Notes: a model not told the origin generated them from the letters alone. Shown: positions 1 through 14,405, numbered from the stretch's first letter. The stretch is DNA of 64,000 nt from Ianthella basta (GCA_964019415.1 OZ025883.1:2851586-2915585); one strand, 5' to 3'. Made by a program: numbers and translations.

Positions 1-326
1 TAATTAAATAGTATGTTTGTACTTACATACAACTGCATTGGTGGCATGGGTACCTTCAAACATTAACTGCCACAATTGCAAGGCAGGGTTCAATCTACTG
101 GGGAGGGGGACCTCTCCCCAAAGCATTCCAGCTTTCCACCCCAAAATTTACCCAATTGCATGCAATCAAAAGTTTTCATAGATAAAATTCTCACCTGGCT
201 TCCAGCATTACTAACACTGGACACTATTACTAACAAGTCTTTGTTTGGAGGCACTGGCAGAAACTCCAAGGACACCTTCCAACCCTTCCTCCCCCATCTC
301 CCTCCCTCTCTTTTGTATGTTTATTG

Positions 327-699
327 TACAGTAGATCCTCCCTTACCCGGGCACCATGGAACCAGGCATTGCCCGTAACTCAGAAATGTCTGAATCTTAG
401 AAATACCAACAATACAGAGTAAATGCAATGTAATTGCAATAATTGCAATTAAGCTGTAATACAGTACACGTGGTACTGTACTGTAATGCACTACATTATA
501 GCACTGTACTGTAATATATTACAGTACAGTGCTATAATGTACAGTACTATATGTACTGTATACAGTACATATAGTACTGTACATACGGTACATACAAATA
601 AAAGCCTTTTAGAAAAAATTGAACAACTTTTTTAGAAAAAAATCTTTTTTACCTGCCTGGTAGAGGGAGATGCCCGTAACTAAAGGAGGTTCTACTGTA
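327..699. mobile_element. MITE with TACAGTAGA-type terminal inverted repeats
   Basis: The ends at 327-341 and 685-699 form a 15-bp inverted repeat with one mismatch. The outermost TA could be the target duplication, which would fit a Tc1/mariner-type non-autonomous element. Subterminal 'cccgggca' and 'tgcccg' segments continue the symmetry. The middle (about 455-600) is an AT-rich run of near-palindromic 'acagtact' and 'gtactgta' words. No coding sequence is seen. The family assignment is an inference from the terminal sequence. Confidence 0.6.
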
Positions 700-1005
700 T
701 AGCACTTCTGATTAAGACTACATCATCATGTACATAAATATATCTGAATTTATTACACATCATTTACACAAGTGCTGACAGATGAGTGCATAAAATGGCT
801 CCAGAAATGTCATTTTGCCTCTCGGCTCATGTCAGAACCGCTCAATCTCGGAGGACAAAAAACTAAATTTCTGTGGGGGAGCATGCCCCCAGACCCCGGC
901 CCCCTTAGCTCTCACACTCTCCCTAAATCCGTCTTCCCCCAAAAATTTGCATTCTAGATAGAACCTCAGACTATTTAAATCTCATTCATGCATGTTTCTA
1001 TTATA

Positions 1006-1165
1006 GTACAGTGAAACATGTATAAGATAGCCACCTGTGGGCTATTTATACAGAATTGGCCAATAGAGATTTAGATGGCAATGCTTTAGTACTAAATTAC
1101 AGCTATTTGGGGCCAGGGAGGCTGGCTGTATTAGCTCGAGAGGTGGTAGTCATAATAGGGTAAAA
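1006..1165. mobile_element. degenerate copy of the 'CAGTGGAACCTGTCTA' MITE family
   Basis: It shares 'acagtgaaac', 'agatagccacctg' and 'ctatttggggccagggaggctggctgt' in pieces with the better preserved element at 38,952-39,145. The right end is eroded. Sequence on either side (1-326, 700-1005 and 1166-1784) shows no gene, only unique AT-rich DNA. Confidence 0.5.
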
Positions 1166-1784
1166 GCCACAGCCATTTCCTCGAGTTTAACTTCATTTGT
1201 AAACACCTACTACTTCATGGTGCTTGTAACACAATATAGCTTTGAATCCTCTGTTCTGTTCATTCACTTTCAATTTCAACAAACACATTACACTATAATG
1301 TTTACAATAACAGAGTGACCAACAACTGCTACACATGTCTAAATCTGTTCAGCAGCACTCCAAACTGTACATGTAGTGAATGCGTTTGTTGCTTCTTGAA
1401 CTCGTGCAAATTTGTACTAATGTTTCCTCATAAAATAGATGTGCACAATATTTTACAACAGAATGCATTGAAATATACATCTTTACAAATGCACATGCAC
1501 TATAGCACAGCCATGCCATATTCAGGAACATGTGCACATATCACATGTGGTGTACATGTCTTGTACTATACTTAAAGGTTGCCACAAACAATTCCACTTA
1601 AGAAATTTAAGGTATATGGCCAAATTTCAAATGACGGACCAAAATCGCAAAACTATAGTACATCTCACTCTCAACTACTACAGTGCATGCACTAAGGTCT
1701 ACACACTGACTACTGCTTATACTATACCAGTGTTACTGAGTTGTTAGCAGCTTCTTACTGAGCTCTCAATCGATAAAACCCTAT

Positions 1785-2333
1785 TCAAGCTTTGGAACTT
1801 GCAGCGCAGCCAATTCCGCAGCAGCAGCACACGCAGCAACAGATGATCGGCAGAAGGATGGACAGCAGGCACAAAGCGACAAGCCCCGCAGCGATGCCCG
1901 CAACCTGTCCCACGCTGAAGTAGCAGGTGACAGCAGCAACGTTGTCGCTTGTACACCCGACCAGGGGTACGGAAGTGCTGACGGTGCAGTCAAACTCCTT
2001 TCCCGTACTGGTGCTCCGGAAACTGGTGCAAGACAGACCGGACAACAAGATGGGTTCCGTAACAACATTAGGGCCATCTATCCCTAGACCGCCGGCATTG
2101 CCAGCTCCAGTAACGCCAAGCCATCCAGCGCTCAAACACGTGATCCATGCAGTGGCCAGGTCAACTTGCCCGCACACCGGAGAGGTGATCGTGATGAGGA
2201 GGGGAGTTCTGTAGGTAGCGATGATGTAGCCACGTTCGTTGACTGGGGCGTCACTTATTGCCAACTCCGTTATTTGGCCGCTGACTAAAGCCAGGCACAG
2301 TGCGAGTACAACCAACTTCATCATCTTGCACAT
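1785..2333 (-). CDS. small type I membrane protein with a divergent SRCR-like ectodomain
   Basis: Intronless frame of 182 codons. The first ATG is at 2333; a second Met at 2324 would leave a cleaner signal peptide (MMKLVVLALCLALVSG). About 110 extracellular residues follow. The cysteines and spacing (CGQVDLATAWITC; PILLSGLSCTS; then FDCTV, VGCTS and VTC) resemble the C-terminal half of a scavenger receptor cysteine-rich domain, a family greatly expanded in sponges, but the N-terminal strand is weak. Residues from about 142 form one membrane helix, followed by a short tail with a run of cysteines (CCCVCCCC) likely to be palmitoylated. Role is unknown; a surface recognition or adhesion protein is the natural guess. 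It lies 680 bp beyond the 3' end of HPS3 on the same strand. The CpG-richer DNA at 2340-2580, with a CACGTG box near 2404 and an ETS-like CTTCCGG near 2465, is its likely promoter. Confidence 0.6.
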   Translation of the reverse strand: MCKMMKLVVLALCLALVSGQITELAISDAPVNERGYIIATYRTPLLITITSPVCGQVDLATAWITCLSAGWLGVTGAGNAGGLGIDGPNVVTEPILLSGLSCTSFRSTSTGKEFDCTVSTSVPLVGCTSDNVAAVTCYFSVGQVAGIAAGLVALCLLSILLPIICCCVCCCCGIGCAASSKA

Positions 2334-2668
2334 AAGCCTCAAGAAAGGGGCGTAGCAGGGTCACGCGTAAAGATAATTCAGTAATTTTCATTGGTCAACA
2401 GTCACGTGCTGTCTGACCTGATCATGACTTGCAATTGCAATTGGGTGGCTAGCGCTGCGCCCTCTTCCGGTCGCTATTTTGTCTAACTTAAAACCGTGTA
2501 AGCTGCTTTAATTTGCGCGGGATCGACTTTATTTTCGCGAATTTTGCTAAGCAGTCAGTTTTGGCGCGAAAATATATATCTTCGATTCTCGTGAGTGTGA
2601 ATCTTTCGTGCTTTACACTTTCAGATTTAAATACATTGCATGTATACGTGTCTGATCATTCTGATCTG

Positions 2669-2681
2669 ATCATTTTATTTT
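2669..2681 (-). terminator. candidate HPS3 polyadenylation signal
   Basis: An AATAAA hexamer on the minus strand (plus-strand tttatt at 2674-2679) lies about 335 bp downstream of the HPS3 stop codon at 3012. It is the first canonical hexamer I noticed there. 2580-3011 otherwise holds no gene that I can see. Confidence 0.3.
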
Positions 2682-3011
2682 ACAACAGGAAGTACTGCAT
2701 CTGCAAATGATTGCAGCTTTCCATGCAGGTCCAGGTATGTTTAGCTACCAATAATTTATAAATGAGCAGGCGACCACTCACACAGATAGCTAGACCCAGA
2801 TTAATTAAGTGAGCTAATGGTGTATGTCTGGGTATATATACATGCTCATTCACATTATTAATCATTTGATCATGTACGTATGTATACAGCACTGATAAAT
2901 CTAAAATAGCAACAAAGACTGGCCATGTTTGAATGAAGGCCGCTCAGAATATAACGTAATATTATATAACTAAGCTTGAGCTTGTTACACACTACTACAC
3001 ACCGACATACG

Positions 3012-3923
3012 TCAAAGAAGCTTCATACACTTCTGGTGTACTTGCTCTAATAGGAAATGTCCACAGCATTGCTTTACCACCGGAAGGAAGAAAAGGGCAC
3101 TTCCATTATCTGGGAGAACTTCAGTTAACAGTTCAATAGCATTCACGGCCTCCAGGGATGCACAGAATAGGTCTGTTGGCACATACAAGAGGAAATAATA
3201 ACTCATGCTGGTACAAAACATGTCCAGCACCACAATATAATATGATAATGCTCATGTCTTTCACAATAAAATATACAATTGTATACTCAGAAGTAAATCA
3301 CATTATCTAAGTTGACCAAGCACAAACACTCACGCTGGAAGGTGTGATTCATTTCAACTTTCCCTTCCTCCTTCAACTTCTCATCCATTCCCTCGCCTTT
3401 ACTGTGATGCCTAATTTGGTCCAGTACTCTCAACAGCACTCTCTTCCACTAAAAAAGAAAGTTAATAGACTTGACTTGTATGATTCATAAAGGCACAATA
3501 AAAACACATGATACAATCACAGTTTGTATATCATATACATAATGCATTATATTGCTACTTGCACTGTATATACGATATGTGACTATGTAATGCTAACATT
3601 TTGTTTTGAAGTACAGAATGTCATTTCCATTGTACAGTGAAATACAAAATGGACAGATGGATAATATGGACAATAAACCGATGGAGATGTTTCGGTGCTT
3701 ACTGAATGAAGCGACTTACAAATGGTCAGGCACAGGTGGGAGACATGATTTCAAACGGTTGGGCTGCTGCTGTACGTACACATCTGGGCCGCGTGTTGAA
3801 CAGTACAAGTGCAATCATATCCCTTTGGATTGTGCCTTAAAATCGTTCCGTACTGCACCTTGAATCATTTTGCCCCAAAACCATTCCATTCAAAAATGGA
3901 ACGAACTGGACGGACAGTAGAAT

Positions 3924-4011
<88 letters not shown>

Positions 4012-7000
4012 TGTGTGTGTGTGCGTACGTGTGTGTACAAATAGCTATACCTTGTCAGCATCCAACCCACACACTGCCTGTGCATACTGCACTAGCACAC
4101 CTGGAGCATGTTGCATTACCAAATCAATAGCCTGTAAACAAATCAGAATGTGGATACATACAGAAAGTGCTGGTAGGTACAACACAAAGCTGACACAAAC
4201 TACAGTATCCTTCACTAAAGAAGTGAACACATACAAACTCCGCAATGATACTGTATTATGGTAGTGAGGACTGTGTGTATGATTAAATCTTAATTTGCAC
4301 TGCTAAACACAACTGATCCAACAGTTGTATGCCCATTACATAAACATGTACAGAAATTAAAGCACTTGCCACTAAAGGTATATAAGTACTAGTATGCGTG
4401 TATAGTCCAGTGCGGGTGGAGCCTGCACAAAACGACGGTTTGGTTATGCAAGACTAATGTGCATGTATGCATTAGTTGTACCACAGTCAAGTGCGGTGTA
4501 TGTATGTATAAGATATCACGGCAAGGTCAAGTGAGATGTATCCTTTATCACACACCTAGTATTGCCAGTTGCCATGACAACATGATATAAATGTTCTAAT
4601 AAATACCTTATCCAGTTGCTCAACATGTGGTAGCACGATCAGTGTGATAGGGAGGGCTTCAAGCGAGGGGGGAGAGAGCTTTTCAAGAAAGTGCTCCAAG
4701 GTGGTCTCTACATCATTCTGGCTGAGCAACAAATCCTGCATGTAAAGCATGAAAGATCAGAAATGTTGAAGCTAGCTGACCTCAATCTGTGAAATGTCAG
4801 CTACATCGCAACGATACCACCGCAAGTAGCTACACCACAGGCAACAGCTGTTCACCTGCTACTGCAATATGTATGGCCTGTATACTGTATGTACATAGAA
4901 GAGGGTCAGAAGAGGAATTGCTGGATGTTATGCTGAATGACGTACGTACATACTGTGAGGATTTTGAGAGTCAGCCCCTTGGAATAACTTACATGGACCA
5001 GGTGACAGTACTCCATTATCACTGCTGTGCGATCTTTGATGGGTGATTTCCTTTCTAAGTTGTCTTTTTGAGCTTGATCTGCAATGATAAAAGAGACTAA
5101 TGACAGACAGTGCATGTGCAGTATTGACTACTCTACAGTATCATTGCCATATAAGGATATAGAGATGAAGCCCACACTGAGTGAGAACTACAGTAGCTTC
5201 GCCCATCAAAGCTGCTTATAAGACTTCACTCACAGACAGTGAAGAACTACAGGTGCAAAGTTTATGCTTAGTTAATGAAGATAACCCTGTAGTGACACTA
5301 CATCAATGGCACTTTACCAGTGTCGGTGAGAACTGAGAAGTGGTCCAACCAGGAGTGGGCTTCATGTGGTGCCCATGAAAAACAAGTCACATTGGACTCC
5401 TGCAGCAGTGTGATAGGATAGCAGTTGTAAGCCAAGACACAGGCATAGTGACAATTGCATAACATGTTCAAGTTGTAAGGTATGATTCACTAGTTTGGGG
5501 TGGATGAACAAAAGTGTTTGAATTCTTTATCACCTAATGCAAATCCACTGCTTGGGCATGCAGAGTTGTTGCAGTGTGCTGGAAACTGACATTAAAATAG
5601 GTGACTGACAACAAATGAGACAGTGTGACCAAAGTAAGTGTCCTTAGGGAGACCACAACCCTAACCCTAGCCCAAGGAGACCTGACTATCCCAATGACAC
5701 CAGGAGCAAACACTAAACACTTGCTACGGGTCAGCGCTGCACATACTCACAATACATCACATGTTTGAGTACCTTTACCAGCGTTTTGTGTTCCACCAAA
5801 AGCTCGCTAAGTCGCTGTAGATAAACATCGAGTAGCAGTTTCTGGAAGCAGACACACAAGTTGAAAAGGAGGTACAGCATATGCAGGCATATGGGAGGGG
5901 AAGAGGAGAGGGGAGGTTGGATGAGATAATGGTTAGCAGTGGATTACATAATAGCACACTCAACATGAATACAACACAGTCATAGATACAGTACTGCACA
6001 TGTTGGACGGTGAGCGTCTGCACAAAATGGTAGTCTGGCTATGCGAGACTAGATGCATACAAACTGCGTCCGATGACTAAACAGCTAAGTGACTCGACAC
6101 ATGTTCACTACAATGGTTTACCCTAAGTTAGCTTACATGCAACTGTGGTCAGGCTGAACAAGGCTCTGAACACAGCTTAATCATGATATGGAGCTCCATT
6201 CAGGGTGTTACTAACATTAGCAATTGGGTTTGACTTGAACTCGTTTGTCTATGCTTGAACCCACAGCCTAAACGTTTAGTGTACACAAGGCTATACATAC
6301 ATACATACAGTACACATGTCCTTATGAAGGGCAATACCTTTGCTAGAGCTAGATCCTCATCAGTACGCAAATCTGTACAACAGAGGGTGAAACAAAGATG
6401 AAATATAAAATCTATAGTCTTAGCAGTACATACAGTACTACATACCCACAAACGTCAACATACAATATACAGAAGTTATCCAGTAGGAAGGTTGTATGAT
6501 GCTGATGGAAAGCTTATATGCAATGTGCAGTTCCACAGCATAAAATGTACATGAGAAGTGCACTGTAATGGTGGTGGTGTGCATGTTGGTGCCATTCAAT
6601 GGCGACTTGCAACAGTGTATGAAAACAACCGTGCCACGGTACCTGTAAGCACAGCTTCCAAGAAGGTCTGCAGTCTGGTGTGCTGTTTGGAGTGTGCCTG
6701 AGACAAAGTACAAAAGTAGCGTGGTGTGCGCTCACATCACCAACTACAGTAACACAGCGTGCACACAGACACTATGGCATATCAACGGTCACACCTGTAG
6801 CTAGTATAGTATAACATACCATCACTCAGCCAAGGCAGAGAACAGTGCAGTGTTAGATATACTGTGCAGCTGAGGCACAGCAGTCATGCAAAGCATTGAA
6901 ACACGTTAGGGTATAAACTCTAACACTAAACTAAAATGACACGTTTCCTGTAACCCACAAATGTGCTCCTCCCACTCTCTCACCAGCAGCAGCTTACAAG

Positions 7001-10000
7001 CTGCCCCAAATTCAGCAGTGCCCTTGTTGACCACCATTTCAATGAGAAACTGAGTGAAGCACTTCTCTGCACTGTCCAGCACCACCTGCACAATAGTAAG
7101 TCCAGATGAGATATTGCACAAAGAAAGAGAAATGTGCTGACAGCAGAATGTGCTCAACCGGGTGTGTGACAGCGTGTACATATGAAGTGCATACGCAGCT
7201 ACCCACAAACAAACACCCTATGCCTTTTGAGTGCTCAACAGTGTCTTTCAGTGGTTGGATAGTTCAGTGTGATACACACCAGATAGATTCTAGACATCAC
7301 ATTACACCAGAAAGACTGCAATTGTATCACATACAACCCTAAATATGCTTGTACGTATGTAGGCAGAACTTAAAGAGCTACCACACTTTGTGCAGATGTT
7401 ACTAGTCGCGTTGTACATATGCACATGCACTCACTAGGAGCTACGTACTTGCACAAATGGTAGGCTGCCGCTGGCTGACAAGCATGCTATCAAATGACTA
7501 CACATATTCTACACATGACTATTGTAAGTGCGTGTGCTTGCAAATACAGCTGCTAGTTACAACCAAGAGGTAAATTGTTCCATTAATTGCTGCTTAAGCC
7601 TTGTGGCGAGACAAGTACCTTCCCAAACTCTGTTAGCAACACAGGGCTGACTCCATCATGTGGAGAGGGAGAGTTCAACAGTATCTGGCTGTGGCTGCAG
7701 CACCATTGCACCAAGAAGTGCTGCAGGGAGAAATGTATAAGAGAGGGGGGGAGGTTTGTAGAGCGCACAGAATGGTTGGGTAATCACTTGATTGAGGGAA
7801 GCAGAAAGTGAAGAGACAACCTGTGTGTGTATACAATTCAGGAGGCAATGCTACTCTCAGGTGTCAGGCCAAGGGATGCTACGTACATGATTACCAGCCA
7901 AACCCACACAAAAGCATGTGCACAGGTGATGACTCACCTCTTGCACTTTCCGAAGCTTCTCAGCTGCCTCTGAGTTCCTTCCCAACTGACACAGAAGGTA
8001 GGCTGAAGTCACCTTTTTGGCATGTGGACCCAGGACACTGATGGGATTGAGGGCAAAACAATCATGTGTGGACATCACACACAGACAGCAATACAGATCC
8101 ACTAATCTTACACATCCGTACTGTGCAACCAATCGCACAAGGTCACATGCCGGAAACAATGACCTCACACAAGCCTACGAACTGTACAATTTGGTAGCAG
8201 CGCTTCACACCCGCAAATGCCCTCACACATAAATTAACTACATCTCACAACTAAACAAAAGCAGTGGTACTTGAATGTAATGGACTGGAAGACACATAAA
8301 CCAAACAAAACAGAATACATTACACAAAGAAATTTGAAAAACACCCCTGAAGCCTGGTGTAGAATCTTGTGGAAAGAGTGCACAATCCTCATTCAATGTG
8401 TCATGTCAGTATAGTCAGTCAGTATAGTCTCATTTTAGATTTAGAAGGATTAACAGTGCCAAAGTACATGCTGACCACTTGTTGCCGTTGCTGAATGTAT
8501 GTATATACACTTGCTTGTGTGTGCTACATGGTCATATGCATCATGCATGTTCAGGAACGTGTGATGAGCTTGTATAATAGTGCCAGGCATTACAACATTG
8601 GAGAGACACCCAAAAACACACTGGTGACAACACAGCCATCCATGCCATACAAGCTAGGCTGCAGTGCAAACAGAACTTGCTTTACAGTTGAAGTGTATCC
8701 TATAAACACCTAGTTGTCTGTGGCTCCTGCTACTGTCACTCACAGACCAAATGACTCACCTCTGAGTAGATAGGACTGATGAGGAGGACCTCAGCAGAGT
8801 CAACGCTCTCTCTAACAATGTTCAAGATAAAGAAAACCAATGAATCACTCACCTACTACATTCAGTATGTACAGCCCAGCTAGTAACATCTGCAAAAATG
8901 TGGTAGCTCTTCAAGCTCAGCCTACATACAAACATATTTAAGGTTGTACGTGACAATTACCAAATGATGACCTCATACATCAAAGAGACCGCCAGTGCTG
9001 GATTCTGATATTGCACTGCTGTAACCAAGTAAGTGCCTCCAACGCTTCCTTATCACCTAATTTGTAGTCAACCAACACCTCCATAAAGTAAACAAAGAGC
9101 GGAAAGGTCACGAGAATCAATTTAGCCAACGCCATGAAGTTTTATGTACTTGATCTTTGCATGTACCAACTTCTGGAGAAGTGGGTAGCTCATGAAAGAG
9201 GAGCGCGTACATGTACACGCTTTCCCCAAGGATGCATTTACTCCTGGGAAATGATTCGACACGCAATCGGCGCCAATACATCGCATCCATTGGTCACCGC
9301 TTTGCTTCTGTTGTGGGCTGAGCCAAGCTTTCCGAGCATGTGCAATCCAGCTGAGCCAAAGCAAAGCATCAAAGCCTTCGTGACGTCGAATCAACCGGGA
9401 TTAACGGACAACGCCTGTAGGTGTTTATTGCCTAATATAAATGCCAGCCCTAACCCTAACCCTAAACCTAACGTGCACTAAGCGCCCCGGGTGAATGTAT
9501 GTCCATTTATTCCAGTTGAACCGTCGAAAGTACTACTGGGGCGGCATGGAGAGGATACGAAGCGACTTCAGCCTTGTCCTACGGTGAGATTACCACCAGT
9601 TTCAACGCAGCTTCCCAGCAAGACACACTAAAATTTAAATTGTGGGCGCCTATTTTTGGTAAATCACTTACTACACGCCTTCGATGGCGTACAGCATATT
9701 TACTGCACTTGCCCTCGGGTCTCGTGCAGTAAATGCCGTACGCCATCGAAGGCGTGTAGTACCTACTACTTACATGTACAATCACCATACATACCAGGAT
9801 CATAGTCTTTGATCCAAGAGTTCATGAAGACATTGGGCAGTGAGCCTGGTCTGTGCTCCGCATACAGCCCCCATATGGTGTCCACTGTACTCTACATACA
9901 TGGTCATACGTACATGCAACCCATGATTGCAGCACATTGAGCCACATCCGCCCCTGTGCAAATTACCTGTGACAGCTCCTTGTGTGGCCATGATGGGGCA

Positions 10001-13000
10001 AACAGAACAGCATCAAGGTACAACAGAAGTGCCTATGATGAAGAACGCATTAAAGACATGTACGTATGCAATTAATACAATGTCACTTGGGTGCACTGCA
10101 TCAAAAGTTGTACCATAGAGATATCGTTAAAAACTAGACCTGGCACAGTGAATAAGCAATGGAAATGACTGGTTGAGCTCCCATTCCCTATCAGTAGCAG
10201 CAACTGTCAACATACACTTTTCTGTATTGCAACTCTCATAAGGTACGCATTGCATCAGCACAGTCACCTCTGCACTGCAACCACAGCTGCCTGATCAATA
10301 ACAGATTCAAGCATACATAAGCTGTATCCACCGTCATTCCTTTCACCTTCTCAGTTACCTGTACCAGGTACAAGCCAACCTGCTTGCATTCTGCTCATAT
10401 CATTACAAATTGCTACATGCTCATCACATACTGTAGCACCAATGGTCCTACACAGACATTGCACCTTCTCAGCTACCTGTGCCAGGTACAAGGCAGTCTG
10501 TATGCACTCTGTTCAGGATCTCACACTTGGCTGCATGCATGCATGCATAGAGTTTGAACAAAAGACTATAAAAAACTGGATTTACAGGTCAGAAGCACCA
10601 TTCAAGACCAGTCAGAACAAGCACGTGTGTAAACTGCTGAATCTGCTTGAGAGAGAGCAGGATGCTCAAAGCACTTCTTTACTCCCTTGCTGCCCTATCA
10701 GCAGCTGTCACCACTGATGCAGAGAGCACTTGCAGGTCAGCTGTGAACAATGTGCCCTTGATATTGCCTGGACCACAAGGACCTCCTGGTCCACCAGGGG
10801 AGAAAGGAGACTCAGGATCGCAACCCGGTGGAGCAGTGTACACCAGGTGGGGGAGGACAGTGTGCCCAACGGGAGCTAACTTGGTCTACGCAGGCATAGC
10901 AGCAACAACTGGGTCCGTAGTACATGGAGGCACTAGCGACACCCTCTGCATGCCAGAAGCACCTCAATACCTCTCCACTGACACCACGGCTACCTTTACA
11001 GACTTTCTCAACAGCGTGGAATATGAAACATTTGGCACTGAAACGACACCATTCAGAAATGTACAGGAACACAATATGCCATGTGCTGTCTGCCACACTG
11101 ACACTAAAGACGTTGTACTTACCATACCAGCTCAGCACTCCTGCCCCGCTGAGTGGAGCAATGAATTCTCTGGATACCTCATGACTGAATATACAAATGC
11201 AGATCGAAGCCGAAGGGATACCATCTGTGTGGACGTGGCAGCTGAGGCCATCCCGGGAAGTGAAGCCAACACCAGTCCAGCGTTCATCTACTTACTAAGG
11301 GCATCATGCGAAGTGGTTGGACTGCCTTGTCCACCTTACAATGACCAAATGGTGCTTCCTTGTGCTGTGTGCACCAAGTAGAGGACTACCCTGAGTGAAT
11401 AGACTGTGCAGTAGCAGTGAACTAGTGTGTAGTGAACAGATTATACATGCAAATCCATTAGTACCACCAGTAGTTGTAGAGCATTTGATGAGTTGTTAGT
11501 TACTGTATTTTTCAAGGCACATGGCCAAATGTACAATACAATTTTGGACTGAGAATGAATGCCTGCAGGACATGGTCCTTTGCGCAGGCACCACCCTCTG
11601 TCATATCGATGCCTGTCACCTCTGCGAACAAGAGGTGAATCACATGGATACTCATGGCCTTAGCTATGTCTAATGCAAGGGACATCACCATTGGCATGCT
11701 GCAGTTACTGATACCTCACACTGAGCCCTATCAGCATCAACATGACTTTGGATTGGATTGGCACACACTGTCATTCCTTACATGTTCTCAGTTACCTGTA
11801 CCTGGTACAAGCTAACCCGCCTGCATTCTGCTGACATCATTACACGTTGGCACACATGTTATTTCACAATGCAACAAGAAATACACAAGACAGTGCAGTG
11901 GATGGGAGTGATTTCACTTCCTTTAGGAATAACTACTTCCTGCATTCTGGCAGGACTACAGTAAGGTACATGTGAACCATAGTGTGTCACATCTCTATAA
12001 AATAGTATGAGCACACACAGACATTGGTACAAGTAGAGCAATGCCAATCTCTTCAGGAATGTTTTAGGATCATAACATGCAAATGCACGCACGGACACAC
12101 ACGTACACACACGCATACACACACACACACACACAATTACACATACAAGTGACCACATGTCCCACGCGTACAAGCTTGTGGTTAGTGGCACACAATGGTG
12201 AGACAGGTGTGTACACAGTTGCCATGACTGCTGAACATGCTACTGAACACAATGTAGAAAGAGGTAGCAGAAAGTTAAAGGGAGGAATGAGCCCTACTTG
12301 AATTGGAGAGTTTAAAGGTATTGCTAACTACCAAGGTCAATAACCAATTATACATTATACACTATACAGTGTTGTTTGATGTGTATTCAAGTACCACTAT
12401 GGAAAAGGTGATGCATGGACGGCATGTGATCCTCACATCACATTTCCAAGCACAGCCAAGCATTCCTGTTGACTGCATACATGCATGCTATGCACCTGGA
12501 GACACAGGGCTGCATGTACACAGTCTCCGTAGATGTCAACAAGATAAGGGGACAGAGTAGTCTCAAATAGAGGTGAAGGAAAGGGGCAGAGAAGTGTAGA
12601 AATTGGATACAGTGTAGTCACAGTTTGTTGAAGTACGTACTAGAGTTCTTTGGTATGATGGACTAGGAGTAAGGCTGGAACAGTAGCAAAGACGGTAGGG
12701 AGCCGTTATTAACCAGTATCTGTATTGATGCGGAAAGTACTAAGAGGCTGCAGCTGAACAACAACAGCTACCAAAGATAACAATGCATGCTCGCCACATC
12801 CACCATCATTCCCACCATCTCAGATAATTGTACCAGGTACAAGCCAACATGTCGGCATTGTGCTTACATCCTTACAAATTGCTTCAGGTACATTACAAAG
12901 CACCCATAACATACACAGATATTACACCTTCTCAGTTGCCTGTACCAGGAACAAGCTAACCTGCACACATTGTATCCTTACTAACTGCTACATGCTCATC

Positions 13001-14333
13001 ACATAGCACCAATGACTTACACAGATATTACACCTTCTCAGTTGCCTGTACCAGTTACTGTACCAGGTACTGTACAAACTACCTTCATGCATTCCGGTCA
13101 TATCCTTACACACTGCCACAGTTACATACATCACAAAACACCAATGGCACACATGGAACAGTGTAGGGGGTGGCAGAGAGTCACTTCCTTAGCAATACGT
13201 ACAGTAACTACTTCCTGTTTCTGTATGTTACGCATCTCTACACAAGCATATGAGACAGACATTGGCAAAAGTCGAGCGATGCTAAAACCTGCAGTAATAC
13301 TTCAGTGGCTCATAACATGTACACGATGACATGCATGCAAGTGCACACACAAACAGACACACACAAACTACATGTGCATCTCAGCAGTACTGCAGGCGGC
13401 CACACATCACACACGTACAAGCCTATGGGCTGCATTGGTTTGTGGTACATAGTTCCATGACTGTTGAACATGCTCATATAAGAGATACGATCATGACAAA
13501 AGGAAGCTGACAATAACATGTGATAAGTCAGCAGCAGTGAAGATGAAGGAGAGGTGCAGTATAGTGTGAAAATTGACAACAAACAGTCACAGTTGATGTA
13601 AGTAGCAAATTACGTAGGTGCAATGGCTGGAAGGAATGGAGGACATCATGAGTGTAGGGTACGTAGGTATGGTGGCAATGGAAGAATGGGCTCAAAGAAC
13701 CAGTATTGTGTACATGATAAAGATGTAAGTGATGTAAGTGATACAGATGATATACGTAGTCTCGCGTAGCCAGACCGCTTTCCAGGGTAAAGGGTCTGGT
13801 ACATTGCCTATGTGCCGCTTGTGCAGAGACCCCTTGGAACTAGAGGGTGATAATTGCATTCTACACCTACATGTTACCAGGAAACCGCCCGCCCACAACT
13901 ACTGGTGTTTCGCCAGCCGTGGCAATGACGGCCACGACTCGATCGGCGTGTAGCTGCTACAAAAAGGCTTTGCTGAGCAAAATCGCTTGAACTGCGAAGG
14001 CTATAAAATTCAGCGTCGAGTGAACCATGGCTTTCATTGTCACGGCTTGTGCAACACCAGTAGTTGTGGGCGGGCAGTTGCCTGGTAACGCATAGGCTTA
14101 GAATGCAATTATCACCCTCTAGTTCCGGGGGGTCTCTGAACAATCGGCGCATAGACAATGTACCAGACCCATCTCCCCGACCAATGACGTCATAATATAA
14201 AATGGAGGGGAGCAGCAGTCTGGCTAGAAGAGACTAAAGATGATATACTGTACAATATTGCTAGCTACTGTACAGTAACTTAGGGAAACACATTACAGTG
14301 TATGTTAACCAAGCCCACTGTCAATGGTACACC

Positions 14334-14405
<72 letters not shown>

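Larger units (their letters stand above)
10662..14330 (+). repeat. segmental duplication, unit A
   Basis: Nearly identical to 23,838-27,300 in direct orientation, about 13.2 kb apart. It includes the collagen-like gene, about 2.9 kb of 3' flank with CA arrays, the CTGTACCAGG repeat and a foldback element. Unit A retains about 0.2 kb (about 12,738-12,948) that unit B lacks. A 61-codon minus-strand frame at 11,512-11,697 stays open in both units with some substitutions; I could not assign it. Confidence 0.9.

Noticed and set aside
3837..4264. Long frames of alternating Cys-Val or His-Thr (also at 14.3, 27.3, 34.1, 43.6, 45.1, 47.0 and 59.7 kb).
   Set aside because: Pure translation of CA/TG dinucleotide arrays.
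8980..9135. Minus-strand 51-codon frame starting MALAKLILVTF, considered as the first exon of a separate C-terminal HPS3 gene or an extra HPS3 exon with a 38-base intron (9,019-9,056).
   Set aside because: There is no acceptor in frame before its ATG, while exon 9 (9,795) joins exon 10 (9,018) directly in phase 1 and gives a better family match.
9546..9582. Plus-strand ATGGAGAGG first-exon candidate with a gtgaga donor in the CpG-rich stretch.
   Set aside because: No downstream exon keeps the frame open; the nearby real exon is HPS3 on the minus strand.
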